Below are positions 21,920 through 34,500 of a stretch of 64,000 bases of DNA, in pieces. Source of the DNA: Cylicocyclus nassatus (Eukaryota > Nematoda > Chromadorea > Rhabditida > Strongylidae); assembly GCA_958299035.1 (NCBI GenBank), contig CATQJL010000305.1, positions 35,911,733 through 35,975,732 on the forward strand, in the 5' to 3' direction. Each line of letters starts with the position of its first letter. The first letter of the stretch is position 1. The notes under the pieces are model-generated. The model was not told the origin of the DNA. It was given only the letters and a program-made list of their open reading frames with translations, and did no database searches. A program made the position numbers and the translations under genes.

Positions 21920-23186
21920 GTTCTTTTCGAAACCATTGCGATATGCATCTTCAATGATCGTCAGTCATGTACATGTGAAATCTCATACTCGCTCTGATAA
22001 TAAATTATTCATGCGTTCTGATTCTGTTGGTATATCATTGGTTCCAACCACTATTTTCTACGCTGACCGTTTGCCGCACATAAAGACAAAGTTATCATAT
22101 CCAGCCCTTCACTTGTGACCAATCAAACATGTTCCTCTCTTCAGCTCATCGATTACGTTTTTTTGTCCTACTTCATAAAATTTCTTCCTTCACCACTGTC
22201 AAAACTTCTCTATTTGCGGCTTAGCGATTTCTCTTGAATTTATTTGTTTTTGACACCTCTGAGACGCTTTCAAAGTTGTCCTAGAAAATGGGCTGCACGT
22301 CAGGAGATACGCCGCGCACGCCGCGTTCCGATCTTGGGACCCATAGAGCTCCCCATATCAGAGACTCCCGGCGGCAAAAAACGGGGGTGGGGAAGAGGCA
22401 GATACATGACTCAATGCCATAAGTAACATTGCGCCTGCAGTGCTGCTATTGTATTGGTTGAAGTACGTTGCGGCGTCGCTTCGCGAAAAATTCGCGCCGA
22501 TCGTACCTCCTGACCGTCCCCCAAATGTGCCTATTGTTTGATAGCTAGTAACTTTATTGTCATGAAGTCTTTGGGGAAGCTAGGTAGCGTTCCATAGAAC
22601 TGGCTTCAACTTAATTTTGCGGTATAAAACGAATCCGTGTTCTCTTCGTCATTGTAGGATTACGGTAAGAACCTCTAGGATACAGCGCCATTGTGAAATA
22701 AGTCCTTGATAAAAAATTTCAAGATATTTGGAGATCTATGTAGCAAGGTTGTACATGCTCATCTCGTTACAAGTTTTTACAAGATTTTTGAGCTCTTTCA
22801 GTGGCATAATCACATTTTTGAAGAACATTGGAAAGGCAGTGGTTAGCATACTTTTAATAACTTTTGAGATAAGCATGACCTTGGTGCACAAGCTTCATAT
22901 TTGGAATCATCGACTTCGATTAGCCAGGTATAGAAGTTTTTTTGATTTGCTCGGTTTTCTCACTTGAACAAAATGTAACTCCCAATGGTTCAAAGTCGTT
23001 CAAAGTTTCTACCGTAATCCTTCGGTAGGATTGAATGATTGGTGATTCGTTCTATACATCAAATAAGCCAGCTAACTCAAAGCTCTTCCAAAGAGTTCAT
23101 GACAAGATAGCAATTAATAATCAAAAAGTAGGCACATTTTTGGAACACCTGTATGTGTGATTTGTGGGTACTGGTCGCATTGAACA
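21920..23186. other. Downstream intergenic DNA with weak inverted repeats
   Basis: No gene is seen. At about 22296-22530 two ends look inverted (GTCAGGAGATACG and CGTACCTCCTGAC). Near 22655 and 23010 GTAGGATTACGGTA-like ends face each other. Both may be old miniature elements; neither has a clear target duplication. Confidence 0.35.
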
Positions 23187-23224
23187 TATTAGGTTGTCCC
23201 GAAAGTTTTCTCGGTTGCTCTAAA

Positions 23225-23942
23225 CCAGTGCGTCACCTCTGCTTCGCAGAGGCTCGCACTGGCCCTACTTCCTCTATGTACTTACTTATGTACTGTACTT
23301 TCCTTACTCATTCCCGCATAATAATGACACTGGAACTCACCGCGCTATGCAAGCTATCACGAATGATTTGTAAAACTACTCATTCCGAGAGCTTTTTTGC
23401 GTGAGATAGGCATTTTCGCGTGGATGAAACTTTTTCGAGAAGAATAAATGCAAATTTGAACCGGTTTCTGGACTTTTTATGGTCTGGTAGTCGCCATAAG
23501 GACAATAATTACCGCTGGCTACATCTCTGTGCAAAAATCTTCTCAAATGATTAGGTAAACTGTTGGCAAATTGAACATTTACGCAACTACTTTTTTCGGC
23601 GCCATTTTCGTGAAGTAATAAACTTTAGTTCAATTTTTTGGGCTAAAGTCCATGGCTTTCACATTAGCTTGTTAAACATATCATGACTTTGCAAAAAGTG
23701 GTGGTACAGGCCCAATTTTGCTGGCCAGAAGCCATATGGATACGTTTAAAGCGCAATTTTTCAGTGATCTACTCAACGGATCCGCTCGTGCTTTTGCACA
23801 GCGAAGTTTCATGCTGCTAGCATGCGCGTTGCAAAATTTGGGCTCAAGAGGTTGGCTGGAACTCGCTCTATGAACTTCGTAACGGACAGACAGACATACA
23901 CACAAAAACACGTAAACAACCCTTAGTCCGTTATTATAATTA
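23225..23942 (-). mobile_element. Helitron-like element (CTGG-end family), copy 1
   Basis: On the minus strand the end is a hairpin, CCAGTGCGAGCCTC...GTGACGCACTGG, closing in CTGG before a T; this fits the Helitron CTRR|T rule. The other end reads TATAATAACGGACTAAGG followed by a TGTGTGT/CTGTCTG stretch. There is no coding capacity. It lies head to tail with the next copy. It interrupts a mariner-like terminus (TTAGGTTGTCCCGAAAG at about 23190). Confidence 0.6.
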
Positions 23943-24640
23943 CCAGTGCGTCACCTCCGCTTCGCGGAGGTTCGCACTGACTCCCTATCCGTATTTCTCA
24001 TGCTCGCATGAGAATGGCTTTGAACACTATGCCATGCTGAGCATCACAAATGAATCGTAAACAACTGTTCATTCATGAAGCATCTCCATGTAAGATCGGT
24101 AATTTTGAGAAAAAAAACCTTGTTGCAAGGAAACAAATGCGAATTTGAACGGATTACTGAGTTTATTTTAGTTTGATAATCGTCATTGAGATAATGGTCA
24201 CCTTGGACTACATTTTAGTGCAAAAATATTTTCCGTTTTTTCAAATAAAACCTTGCCAAAACGACTATCCACGCGTTCATACCTTTTTGGCGCTATTTTC
24301 GCAAAAAAGCAAACTTTTTGAGCATTTTTTGGGCTAGAATTCATGGCACGCAGAGTTACTTGTCAGACAAATCATAACTTTGCAAAAAGTCGAATTAGCG
24401 ACCCAGTTTTGCGTGCCAAAAGACGCGTGGACCCGTTTGACGCGCAAATTTTGAGGGACCCGCTTAGCGAACCGGCTCAACCTTGTGCATGGTGGGCCTA
24501 CACGCTGGCACGGTATGTTATGCAAAATTGCAGTCCGATATCTTAGTTGCAGCTTCCTCTATGAATTTCGTGACAGACAGATTTTCACACAGACACACAC
24601 AAAAAAAAACAGACGGCCTTAGCGCGTTATTATAGTAGGA
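23943..24640 (-). mobile_element. Helitron-like element (CTGG-end family), copy 2
   Basis: It has the same terminal hairpin and CTGG end at the left. Its 5' end on the minus strand reads A|TCCTACTATAATAACG. The right boundary at 24640 therefore fits insertion between A and T. Internal sequence is alignable with copy 1 and with 27328-28031 but diverged. Confidence 0.6.
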
Positions 24641-26469
24641 TTCTAAATAGCCATAAAACCTCTTACAATAAAGTATCAAATGCGGTTGAATGTGCATTCG
24701 ATGCAGCTTTTCTTTTTCTTTCTGATTATTACATTTTCAAATCATAATCTCTAGAAACTTTCGAAAACTGCTAAAATTCTCTACTCGTCATTTTTATCTG
24801 CTCAAAGTTCGGTTAATTTTTGATTTGTTCCACAGTTCCGGAAAGTAGCAGCTTTGAGCGAATAGAGCAAACGGGCTGTACGCTAGTACTTTTAGATTCT
24901 TTTGGTCTTTGAAGCGTTGTAAAATATGGTCAAGTCTTGAAGCGCAGCTGCAGCAGAAATACGACAGCTTTCGCGAATTAGAGTTCCATTGCTAACAGAA
25001 TCATCTATGCAAAATAAGCAGTTTGATTTGGTTCGAAGAGTCACTTTTTGGCATTTTCTATGTTTCTATGCGCTAATTGTGTTTAAAAAAACCGGGGTTT
25101 TTCCGAATAATTGATTATCACAGACTTAAGCTGACCTATAGCTCAAATGAATGTAAATATAATGTAGGCTAAGGTTTACACTGCAGCTGCTAGCGCTTTT
25201 TGACTACCCTATATTGGATTTTGAAAACTGGAGAAATTTTGGTGTCACTGAACTGCTTTAGCCACGGAGTAAAATCGCAAAGACTATGTATGTATTATAT
25301 TTTAGGTTCCTAAAGTTTTGTTGTTTCATTCTAAAAGATTCTTTACTTCTCGCTATCTGGACAGATTTGCTCAGCTTTGGTCTAGAAAGATGAGCCATTT
25401 ACTTTCTTATGCTGTCTTAACGGTTCTTGAACACTGGTTGCGGAGATATGGATGAAGAAGATCATTTAAGCCGGCTCGGCACAAGTGCTGGTAGGCAAGC
25501 TGGATATCGTTATCGTATCGGGACAAAAAGCAAAGGGGTTTACGTTTCTGTGGCCGAAAAGTCACAAAATTTGGGACATTTTTTTGGTCGACGTTTCGTT
25601 TTTTGGAGATTTTTAGGACAATGGCTAAGGGTCAAAGAAAACTTTGTAAAATTTTGGGGAAGTCAAATGAGACTTTGTGTTTTGCATTTTCCAAAAGCCA
25701 CCTCGTGCTGAGTCTTGATTCAAGCTTCGTTCATTTTAGGTTAAATTGCCAAAAATCTGAAACGCTGTAGAAAGATTCGGAACCTTCTGTACATAATTTT
25801 ACGAACTACTCTTTCTGACTGTAAAAGTTCGTGCCGATTGACGTCTCTATAATTACGATTCTTGGAGTTTGCATTAGAAAATGTCGAAATCAATTATCTT
25901 CTTGTTATTCTCGAAAGTCATAACTTTTCGTAGATTTCCCGATCAGCACAAACTTTTCAGTTGGAAAGAGTAGGTCGTGAAACTTATGTGCCTATGATTC
26001 CAGAATTTTCTGCAACGTTTCAGATTTTTGGTTGCCCAACTCAAAATGATCCATGCTTGAATGATCTTCTTCATCGATTATCTCGCAACCAGCGTAAAGG
26101 AAATAGGTGAAGGAATGTTAAAAAGTAGAAGGCTTCTTCTTTTTAAAAAGACAATACAGCAAAGCAGGTCTGTTCAGATAGCGGAATGTTGCCTTTTCTT
26201 GCAAATGAAACTACAGAACTTTTATACGGACCATGATAGAGAAAATTAGAATAAAGAGAATTCGTGTCGAAAGGGAGTGAAAACGTCGGTTAAAACGTAT
26301 CCGGGCCATTCATCGACCAGTTTTCTGTGATTTTCGTGACCAAGAAAATCTGACAGAACTTTTGAGACAACCTGACTTAATGACCGTTTGCCAACAAATT
26401 GAGTGCAGCACCATGACATGTCAATGGTTTTTCCCGAACTGCACTTTGGAAGCACTGAAACAGGTGATA
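24641..26469. other. Intergenic DNA
   Basis: No gene is recognised. At about 25470-25720 there is a diverged repeat whose ends (GGCTCGGCACAAG, CTCGTGCTGAGTC) resemble the hAT-like family at 52175-52389. Similar sequence occurs at about 50150-50390. Confidence 0.4.
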
Positions 26470-26471
26470 TA

Positions 26472-27325
26472 TCAGGTTGTTGCATAAGTTCTGTCCGATT
26501 TTTTTTGCTTTATGTTTGAAGCAGCTGTTCTAAGAGAATTTCATGTCAAATGCGATACTGTTAGTACTATTAGAAAGTGCTTTTCTTGCGCTTTTTAAAG
26601 CATGTCAAATTTTAATAAATTTCTTAATGTAATGAGATTTCAGGAGTAAAATCTCCAAGTGGCCGAGGTGCGTTCCTACCCTGAAAATATGTTCCTGCGA
26701 GGAAATCTCCACAATGGGCTCTCGGTTCCATGAAGAAAACGTTTTGCTAGTGAAATTTGTCGTCGAACATTAACTTTAGATGTTTTACAAGCTGTAACTT
26801 TCTGCGAATAGAAATAATCGACGACTTCAAAGTTGGAGGTGCTAGGGTAAAGCAAGAGCTAAGGCCCATCCACCAATTCCTTTTCGGCGCTCACGTTAAT
26901 TGTAAAATTTTCATATCTCGTAAATAGGCATGCACACATGCGCTGAAGCGAAGTCAAAAAGTGGCTAATTTTTTGGTCGGTCAAAAAAATATCTCGGCAA
27001 CGCAGACCCTATGGGCTCTTTTATGGCGCAGATTAATCTACGAAAAATTCTCTATCTATCCATTGTTAGACAATATGCCTATCAATTCTCATAAAGGAGC
27101 ATTGCCATGTCAAAAAAGACAAGTTTGAAGAAAAACGCTGTGAAGTTTCTGAGTTCTTGCTTCCTGCTTAACATGGATTTTCGCAGGTTTCAATATGTAT
27201 GTGATAGCTAAGGAATTGCTCAACAAAAGGATACTGAGATTTTGGAAAAAAGTTGACTTCGAAAGAAGTTATGAAATTTTGAACTCAAAAAATTCAAGTC
27301 GGACAGAACTTTTGCAACAGCCTAA
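26472..27325. mobile_element. Mariner-like miniature element
   Basis: Ends TCAGGTTGTTGCATAAGTTC and GAACTTTTGCAACAGCCTAA share the inverted core with GTCCGA, and TA flanks both sides (26470-26471, 27326-27327). The 854-bp interior has no intact transposase. A Helitron-like element abuts its right TA. Confidence 0.75.
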
Positions 27326-27327
27326 TA

Positions 27328-28031
27328 TCATAACTTATAATAACGGGCTAAGGTTGTTTACGTGTTTTTGTGTGTGTGTATGTCTGTGTGTCTGTCTGTA
27401 ACGAAATTCGTAGAGCGAGTTCCAGCCAACGTGTTGAGCCCAAATTTTGCACATCGCATGCGACCAACATAAGAGCCTACCGTGCAAAAGCACGAGTGGT
27501 TTTGTTGGGTGGATCCCTCAGAAACGCGCGTCAAACGGAACCACTTGAGTTCTGGCCAGCAAAATTGGTCCCGTATCACCACTTTTTGCAAAGTCGGAGA
27601 TGTGTTTGGCATGCTGATGTGCAAGCCATAGATTTAGTCCAAAAAAGTGAGCAAAAGTTTACTACTTTACGAGAATGACGCCAAAAAAATGGTTGCGTAA
27701 ATGTTTGATTTGCCATGGTTTTACCTGAGCATTCGAGAAGAATTTTTCACAGAGATGTAGCTCACGTTGCCTGCGGTCCTTATGACAACTATCAAGCCAG
27801 AAAGATTCCAAAAACCTATTTAAATTTGTATCTGTTCTTCTGCGAAAAGTTTCATACACTCGAAATCACCGATCTCACATGAAAAAGCATTTGGAATGGG
27901 TAGCTGTTTACATTTTACTCTCGAAAATCGGCACTGCGCGGTGAGTTTCATTGCCACCTTTAGTCAAGAATGAGTAAGGCATATGAAGTAAGACCAGTGC
28001 GAGCCTCTGCGAAGCAGAGGTGACGCACTGG
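27328..28031 (+). mobile_element. Helitron-like element (CTGG-end family), copy 3
   Basis: It starts A|TCATAACTTATAATAACGGG and ends in the hairpin CCAGTGCGAGCCTCTGC...GCACTGG|T. The element therefore sits between an A and a T, as Helitrons do. It is 704 bp, non-coding, and related to the two copies at 23225-24640. Confidence 0.65.
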
Positions 28032-30600
28032 TATCTGAATAATCAATGAGTAAAGTTGTACTGGGATTACTGGTGTTATTTCCAATCATTTGAGGCAAAG
28101 ACCCAGAAGTGAGACTGTTCCCGCGGCAAACAACAGTTCTCAATAATGAATTCAGGACAAATTCCAGAAGTGTTGACCTGTACTTTTGATGTCTACCGTT
28201 ATCAGTTGTCTATGAGCCTTTAATCGCTTTGTCTTGCAATTTTCTTTCATGACATCTTTATAAAGTTTACCTCAGAATTCTTCGCCTTCACTCGCTTCAG
28301 ATATCGTCTCAACAAATCAAATCTGCTGCTGCACAATAGCTGTATACCATTAGAGTGATCTAGTAGTTTTAGAGAGAAATTTGTTTTGCTTATGAATAGT
28401 TCTTTATCATCCATCAAGTAAATAGATGGCGTGACTCCAGATAAGAGACGTCACAAAGTAGACAGATCTAACATTTCTTCCTTTGGAAAGAGGATGGCGC
28501 AATAATCTTTTACATTGAAACCACTTCTGTTATAGTGAAACGGAAAGCTTCTTCGTCCAAATCTTTCGATAGCATACAAAAACTGGAAGTTATCATATGA
28601 TCATATGGTTCGTGGTGAGATTATTAATTACATGAGCATCTAGTAGGAAATCGAGCCAAAATATCGCTCTATTATTGTTCATGTGGTGGAGAAATAATCA
28701 GCGGAAAAGGAGGAGGGGGTGCCGAAGAATGGATCGCGAAATATTGGAAGTGGTTTACATCAGATAAAAGATTGACTCGTTTTCACTGAATTGTTTTTAA
28801 ATCATTTTTCAAAAATTTCTGTAGCTGTCTTTGTCTTTGTAAATTTTCTTCGGGGCGTCGCGACCTCCACGATTCCTTTTCTTGAATTTTCGAAGTTACT
28901 CCATACAACAATTTCGGGGGGCATCTCAAAAAGTCTATCCTAAATGCGTGGCCTTGGCTGTAAGAAACTTCTGCCATGTTGTCCCCCTCCTGCCAAAAGT
29001 TACATGGACACCTTATTGGTGTGGTTTTAAGTTGCGTTTCACCTTACCCTTACTGCGACCTTTGGGTACCTTTTGCTCTTTATAGAAAAAAAAAACGAGG
29101 ATGGCTCCGTTTCTTACACCTGATAGGTTCTTCCAAGCATTTGGAATTTCAGTTCTAACGAGAGCGAGGATAGTAAGATGGTAAGATCCGATGATTATTT
29201 CAAGATCGAGCGTTAAGAATATATTCTTTGAGAAATCTTTGGATGGCTGAGATAATATGAGTTAAAAAAGTTGCTTTTGTTATGAATCCGAACAGTTGTA
29301 AACCTGATATTTAGATTAGAATGCACGAAAGGGACTTGAACTAGGAAGCATTTTTTTGTAACTACTAAGCACAGCTAATTTTCACCAAAGTTTGAACACT
29401 TCTCTGGAAATGGTATAAAGTCGTCTAAAAGTGTATTCGATGGTCAATTACGAATGCTAAGCTCTAGCAGTAAATTCCTCTGCTACCGCATATCAGCTGC
29501 AGAAAATGTTCTTGTGTTATAGATTTTTCAAGCAGATACGGCAGCAGTTTGCATGCGGTTTCGAAATTCTTATGCTTTACACTCGCCAGTTGTACACTAT
29601 GTGGTTTTGTGACTGAAGCTTTCAAAGAGCTACTAAATCAAGATTTCAAGTAGCACATGTAAGCTAGCATACGTTTATTTCTCGTCCTTTGAACTTCCTG
29701 TCTTTTTTGTAGATTGAGTCACGATTCATTGTCATAGTTTACTCAGTCGTGCGTCAGACTTACTGTTAGCGTCATTCATGCCCGTTCATATTTTCCTTCT
29801 CTGTCGCTTCTAATGTGACTGAAAATTATTTAGTCGGATAATAGCCCTCTTACTAAGAACAGGCCATTCGCATGTGTTGAGTAGCTGTCTTGCAACTTTT
29901 GCATGGACCGAAACGTGTCCGTTAGGTCACATTTAGATGGCAACATACCGTTTATCGCCACAGGTCTCATCGTATCCTTCAGAGACAATTTTTTTAAATA
30001 TCATTTGAATGAGTTTCAAGCCGTAAGGTACAGAAAATATGCTCTAGGAACAGCATTTCTGTCACAATTTGCAATATCTACTTGTTGCTCGGGTAATAAT
30101 GTCTGTACTCATTTTGAAGAATGTGAGGTCATAGTAAGATCAGTCTCAAGCATGATTTTTGCGAAAATTGTATGATTCACTAGTATGTGACTGTCGTCAT
30201 TTTAAGATCATAAATCTGCCTCGAATATTCGGGAAATGTGTAATCTGTAATGGCGACGTGGGTTTTTACCTTGGCTCAGTTCAAAGTACACTCTGTCTGA
30301 ACCATAAGAAGGCGACATGCAAATCCCTTGTCGTAGTACGTTCTCGCTATCTCGAAAGAACTGTGTAGTGTGTTGCAAAAAGCAAATGTTTTGACAAGAC
30401 TTCGAAATTATGAGTTTTGACGAACGAACCTTTTAGTTTTGAGGGAAGTCATTTACTATTTTTCTTTGAAATCGATATCTTCAGGTATTTTCGAATTACT
30501 TCTCTTCCGATTACTTCAAGATAGCTTGGTTCGGATGTGCTAACCTTGTCATTCAACTTTTAGGTATCTAACTCCTGCGTGACCGAAAAATCCACCGATT
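28032..30600. other. Intergenic DNA upstream of the LRAT-domain gene
   Basis: No coding exon with support was found. Near 28690 a short stretch (GGATCGCGAAATATTGGAAG) resembles the interior of the hAT-type element at 6126, probably an old copy without clear ends. Confidence 0.4.
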
Positions 30601-31926
30601 ATGTTAGCTGCTGGTCAGCTTATTAGCGAATGGCAAAATGGGCAGGATATCGAGAGATACGTCGAGCTAGGAGATCTTTTGAAAGGAGAGTCGCATATAT
30701 TGCTGGTGCTCCCCATGGCATCTACACGGTGACTACATAGTTGTGCTCATCTTCTCGCTTTACTGATGATTTTAGCATTGGGCAGTGTACATAGGACGAC
30801 ATGACAATGTTCCTCTAGTGGTGCATCTTTCTGGAGAAGGGGCCGACTTCAACACTGGAGAGGGTGTCGGCAATGGCCCGTTAGATTCACTCGCTGGATC
30901 ATCATCAGGTTTATTCGGCGGAGTCGCTGCGGAGGTCTGAACTAGTTCCTTCTTCAACGAATGAAGGATGTAAACTCTCAAAGCTGCACAGTTCATCAAT
31001 AGTATATTGAAACTGCAGTAGATTTTCATTTAGGTATAGCGGATGGCAAACAGGGGGGATGGGGAGGGTTGGTCGCGAACTCCTTTGAATAGTTTATATG
31101 ATGCGCAAAATTTTGCATATAACAAGTCCCTCATGATCAATAGCAAAATTGGTTTGAAATTTTGTGTTAGCTAGGCTAATCTTACTGAATATTCAATCTT
31201 GTGGCGTGCTTGACGACCTTCGTTTTTTTTCAGATTGTATGGTTAAAACAGTGAAAATTTTGAGATTCTTCTCAAACTAACGCCATACTTTTTCATTAAC
31301 AGAGATCCTTGTCTGCCTTGTCTCATCTGGAACAGTCTTTCTGCTATCGCCACAGTTTGATATCTATAGTTTACTGTTTACGGTTTTTTTTGTTAGGTAC
31401 GATGTGATTCAATAGCTTCTGTTGCTGGTGATGACTTAGTACGAGTCAACAATGGCCAAGATGCGGATCATGATCCTTTTCCTCCTACGATCGTTGTCGA
31501 ACGGGCTACTTTACAGGTTCGTTGTTTACAAGGAGTAAGCAACATTGTGTCGTTCAAAATTGTTTTTAGCTAGGAGCTGGTAACTATAATCTAGTTCTGA
31601 ATAATTGCGAACACTTTGTAAAGTGGTGTCGATACGGGAACAGAATTAGTAGTCAGGTTAGTAGTTCATTTCTATATCTTGGATACATTGTCTGAGCTGA
31701 TTTATAGTGCATTAGAGAAATAAAATTTTTCCACAAAGAAGATGATTCCAAAAATATTAATATTTAGGCTGTCGCCGCTAAGAGTCTTCTGTTAGGAACA
31801 GCTTTAGCTGCAGCAGGTGCTTCACCAATGGTAGCTTTTGGAGCGGGTATGGCGATGTTCACTCTTGCAACGCCGGTGTCAAAGCTGATCAGTCGTTATT
31901 ATGGCTCTAACTTCTCCTTATTCTGA
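30601..31926 (+). CDS. LRAT-domain (NlpC/P60-like) protein, five exons
   Basis: Exons are 30601-30728, 30776-30934, 31397-31516, 31570-31656 and 31768-31926 (stop TGA), all with GT/AG introns. The LRAT family are thiol acyltransferases or phospholipases using a His-His-Cys set. Here these are HWAVYIGR at the start of exon 2, VVHLSGEG later in exon 2, and NNCEHFVKWCRYG in exon 4. Exon 1 gives YVELGDLL, the usual N-terminal motif. The last exon is a hydrophobic segment (LLLGTALAAAGASPMVAFGAGMA) that could anchor a membrane. Within exon 1, after the GATCTTTTG stretch near 30680, the frame must shift by one base to reach ERRVAYIAGAPHGIYT; one T may be missing from a run. The substrate is unknown. 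The start at 30601 is the first in-frame ATG; an upstream exon cannot be excluded. Confidence 0.88.
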
Positions 31927-33099
31927 AAGCCTTTGAGTGTGGGCAAATACCTAGTCTGACTAAGAGATGCGTGTATGAACTCCTCATTCCCTTGCCATAT
32001 CACTTACGAAATCCTCCGTAACTTACCACTGTTCCCAAAACAGCTTTCGTTAAAGCGTGTAATTCTACCATTTCTTGGCTTTACGATTCAAAGTTTTGAT
32101 TCCTCTGTATACAGCCTGTTCCTCTACCTTCTGTTCAGTTTTACCTAGAAACTAACTCTTCACGCCTAGCCTGCTTGTACATGTGGCGTCCTTCATTTTT
32201 ATCAGTGGCTTCAATCACTTGTGCTATATTTGCTATTTACTCTGATATAATTGATGTTGTTCAATTTACAAAATTGTGATTGGATGAGTCATATGATAAG
32301 CAACAAGAAGAATCCTTCCTTGTATTCAACTACAAGAGGCAGCATTTTGCGAGCTCGCGTTTAGCTCACACGAAAATCTATACTATGTGGTCACAGGGTA
32401 TGACTCTTACTTCTGTCTCATGCGCACGACTGTCTTCATGAGCTCAATTCCACAACTTGAAAGTTAGAGGCATTCCAAAGTGTATTTCTTTGCTCTTTCC
32501 AAACCACTTTCATGAAAGATTAGGAACTTTTTTCTCCTTTCCCCTGCCCATTTCAAGTTGCTTCATTATCTTTGAGGCAGGTCAAAGAATTGCTTCTAGG
32601 TGTTTTTTATGGTGGGCAATAGTAGGGCGGCAATTTGCCTATAATTCTACTGCGTCCGTCCTTGTATGTGGCGCACTTGTTCTTCGAAACACTATAGATT
32701 ACCATATAAAGTACGGTACGTGAGCGCGTGAGCGGCGCCTCTCCGCAGGCAATGTGAAAAAGCTCTGTAGATATCTTACAGCTACCAAAGTAGAAATCGG
32801 CAAAGGAAGGATAAGGATCATAAAGATTTTGCGTTATTGCGGTGATGGATATAAGTCATTGGTACATTCCCATGCTCCATCCATGTAAGGTACTCCTTGT
32901 GGGTCAAGGTAATTGCATGGGTAGCACTAACGCAACTGTGAATCTGCAATTTCCTCCTCGAACGTAGAGCTGAGAATATGTCGGTCTAGCTTGAGGTCGA
33001 TTTCGCAGTCTGTACCATTCTCGGTACGTCACGACATTATATGTATCTCAAAAATGAATGGAGAGCTGCACGTGTAGACAAGCCTTGGGTAAGTTCAGA
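31927..33099. other. Intergenic DNA downstream of the LRAT-domain gene
   Basis: Nothing with support is seen apart from AT-rich sequence. It ends at the TA that precedes the Tc1-like foldback element. Confidence 0.4.
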
Positions 33100-33304
33100 T
33101 ACAGGGCTGGCCATAATTATAAAGACACTCTGAAAATCGTAATTTTCGTTCTTATCAATGAATCTGTGTGAAACTTTGCTGTATTGTGTGTATGTCAACC
33201 CTCCCATGACCCTTCAAACGGCTTCCAGTCTTTTTGAGTTTGAACGGAGAAAAACGAAAAAATTCGAAAAGGCCCTAAATTAAAAGTGGACAAAATTATA
33301 AAGA

Positions 33305-33675
33305 TGTCAGAGGGTGCGGATCACCGACCTACCGATCTTCAGTGGCGGGAAGAAAAGCCCGCGCTGACCCCTTCGGCAAGGTATAAATACCGGGAGTCAG
33401 GGGGAGATCTCAGAGTCCGCGCTGAGGAAGCGCTAGCGGGAGCTAACTCCGTCGAAGAGAGGCGGATCTCCCCCTTAGATAGAGAGTAACCAGTAAGCCT
33501 GCCGAAGTGGTCAAAGAGGGTAAAGCCCGTCGTTTCGTTGTAAGCCTTGTTCACGTTACGCATTCTTGTTTCTTGTTGTTTGTTGCCGTTTTCTGAGATA
33601 AATTATTAGTCGTTCAATCCGTGTAGTCTATCGATCCGGTTCAAACCGTTATACCACTAGACACCCCCGGTTACA
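33305..33675 (+). repeat. 5' LTR of a retrotransposon
   Basis: This 371-bp LTR starts TGTCAGAGGGTGCGG and ends GGTTACA. It is nearly identical to 37051-37420. A TATA box (GTATAAATAC, 33381-33390) lies inside. The 4-bp target duplication AAGA is at 33301-33304 and 37421-37424. It is followed at once by a TGG-starting primer-binding-site candidate. Confidence 0.95.
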
Positions 33676-33692
33676 TGGGGGCCGAGCATATC
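33676..33692 (+). other. Candidate tRNA primer binding site
   Basis: The sequence TGGGGGCCGAG begins directly after the 5' LTR. TGG next to the LTR is the usual complement of a tRNA CCA end. Which tRNA primes cannot be decided here. Confidence 0.65.
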
Positions 33693-33887
33693 TGGATCGA
33701 TTGAAATACACATGGGGCGACTGATATCGACTGTCTCAGATGCAAGACAGCATAGAGCGAGCGTAGAACAGGCCAAGAAGACGAAACCAAAAGACCAAAA
33801 AGGTGGGAAACCATACGTTATCGAACAGGTGACGTACGTAACAGGCCAAGAAGGCCACATCTAAGATCAGCTGGAAAAAAGTCTCTA

Positions 33888-34356
33888 TCTTATATATAAA
33901 GCTGAATGTCTGTTTGTATGTATGTATGTCTGTCTGTCTGTCTGTCTGTCTGTATGTCTGTGTGTACGTATGTTCCGAATAGAAAATTCCATTTCTCAAC
34001 CGATCCGGACCAAACTTGGCACACATACACTTCGGGCCCCGGCGGGTGTCATAGGCTACTTTTCGTCATCGATCGATATCGATTTTATCGATTTTTTGCA
34101 AAATTTGAGCTAGGGGGCTGGGAGTTGGCACAGGGGGGTAATCGAGCATGCTGATCACCCCCGTGGGGGTGATCAGCATGCTCGATTGGGCTCAAATTTT
34201 GCAAAAAATCGATAAAATCGACATCGATCGGTAACGAAAAGTTGACTGTGACACCCGCCGGGGCCCGAAGTGTATGTGTGCCAAGTTTGGTCCGGATCGG
34301 TTGAGAAATGGAATTTTCTATTCGGAACATACGGCGGAGCCGGTTAAGCCAGCTAG
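33888..34356 (+). mobile_element. Helitron-like inverted-dimer element inside the LTR retrotransposon leader
   Basis: It starts A|TCTTATATATAAAGCTGAATG and ends GGCGGAGCCGG...CCAGCTAG|T, so it sits between A and T. From about 33970 to 34340 the two halves are inverted copies. They meet at a 21-bp palindrome (ATCGAGCATGCTGATCACCCC with its inverse) around 34150. It is related to 4689-5299 and 46955-47169. Confidence 0.75.
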
Positions 34357-34500
34357 TCATATCATACAGAGCAGGCATTTAAGGTATAAGGGGGAAGTGA
34401 TTCTTGATAAAATCATCCACGCTTAATAGAGGGTGAGTATCGATTGTGATTAACTCTCTTCGATCAGCTAAGACGACTTCGCGTGCGGCGTTGATTACCG

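Noticed and set aside
25427..25711. 94-codon frame as a host gene
   Set aside because: The DNA is alignable with a repeat at about 50150-50390 and lies between TIR-like ends; no domain is seen.
33288..33489. 67-codon frame inside each LTR as a gene
   Set aside because: It occurs in both LTRs as part of the repeat and spans the TATA box; no protein homology is seen.
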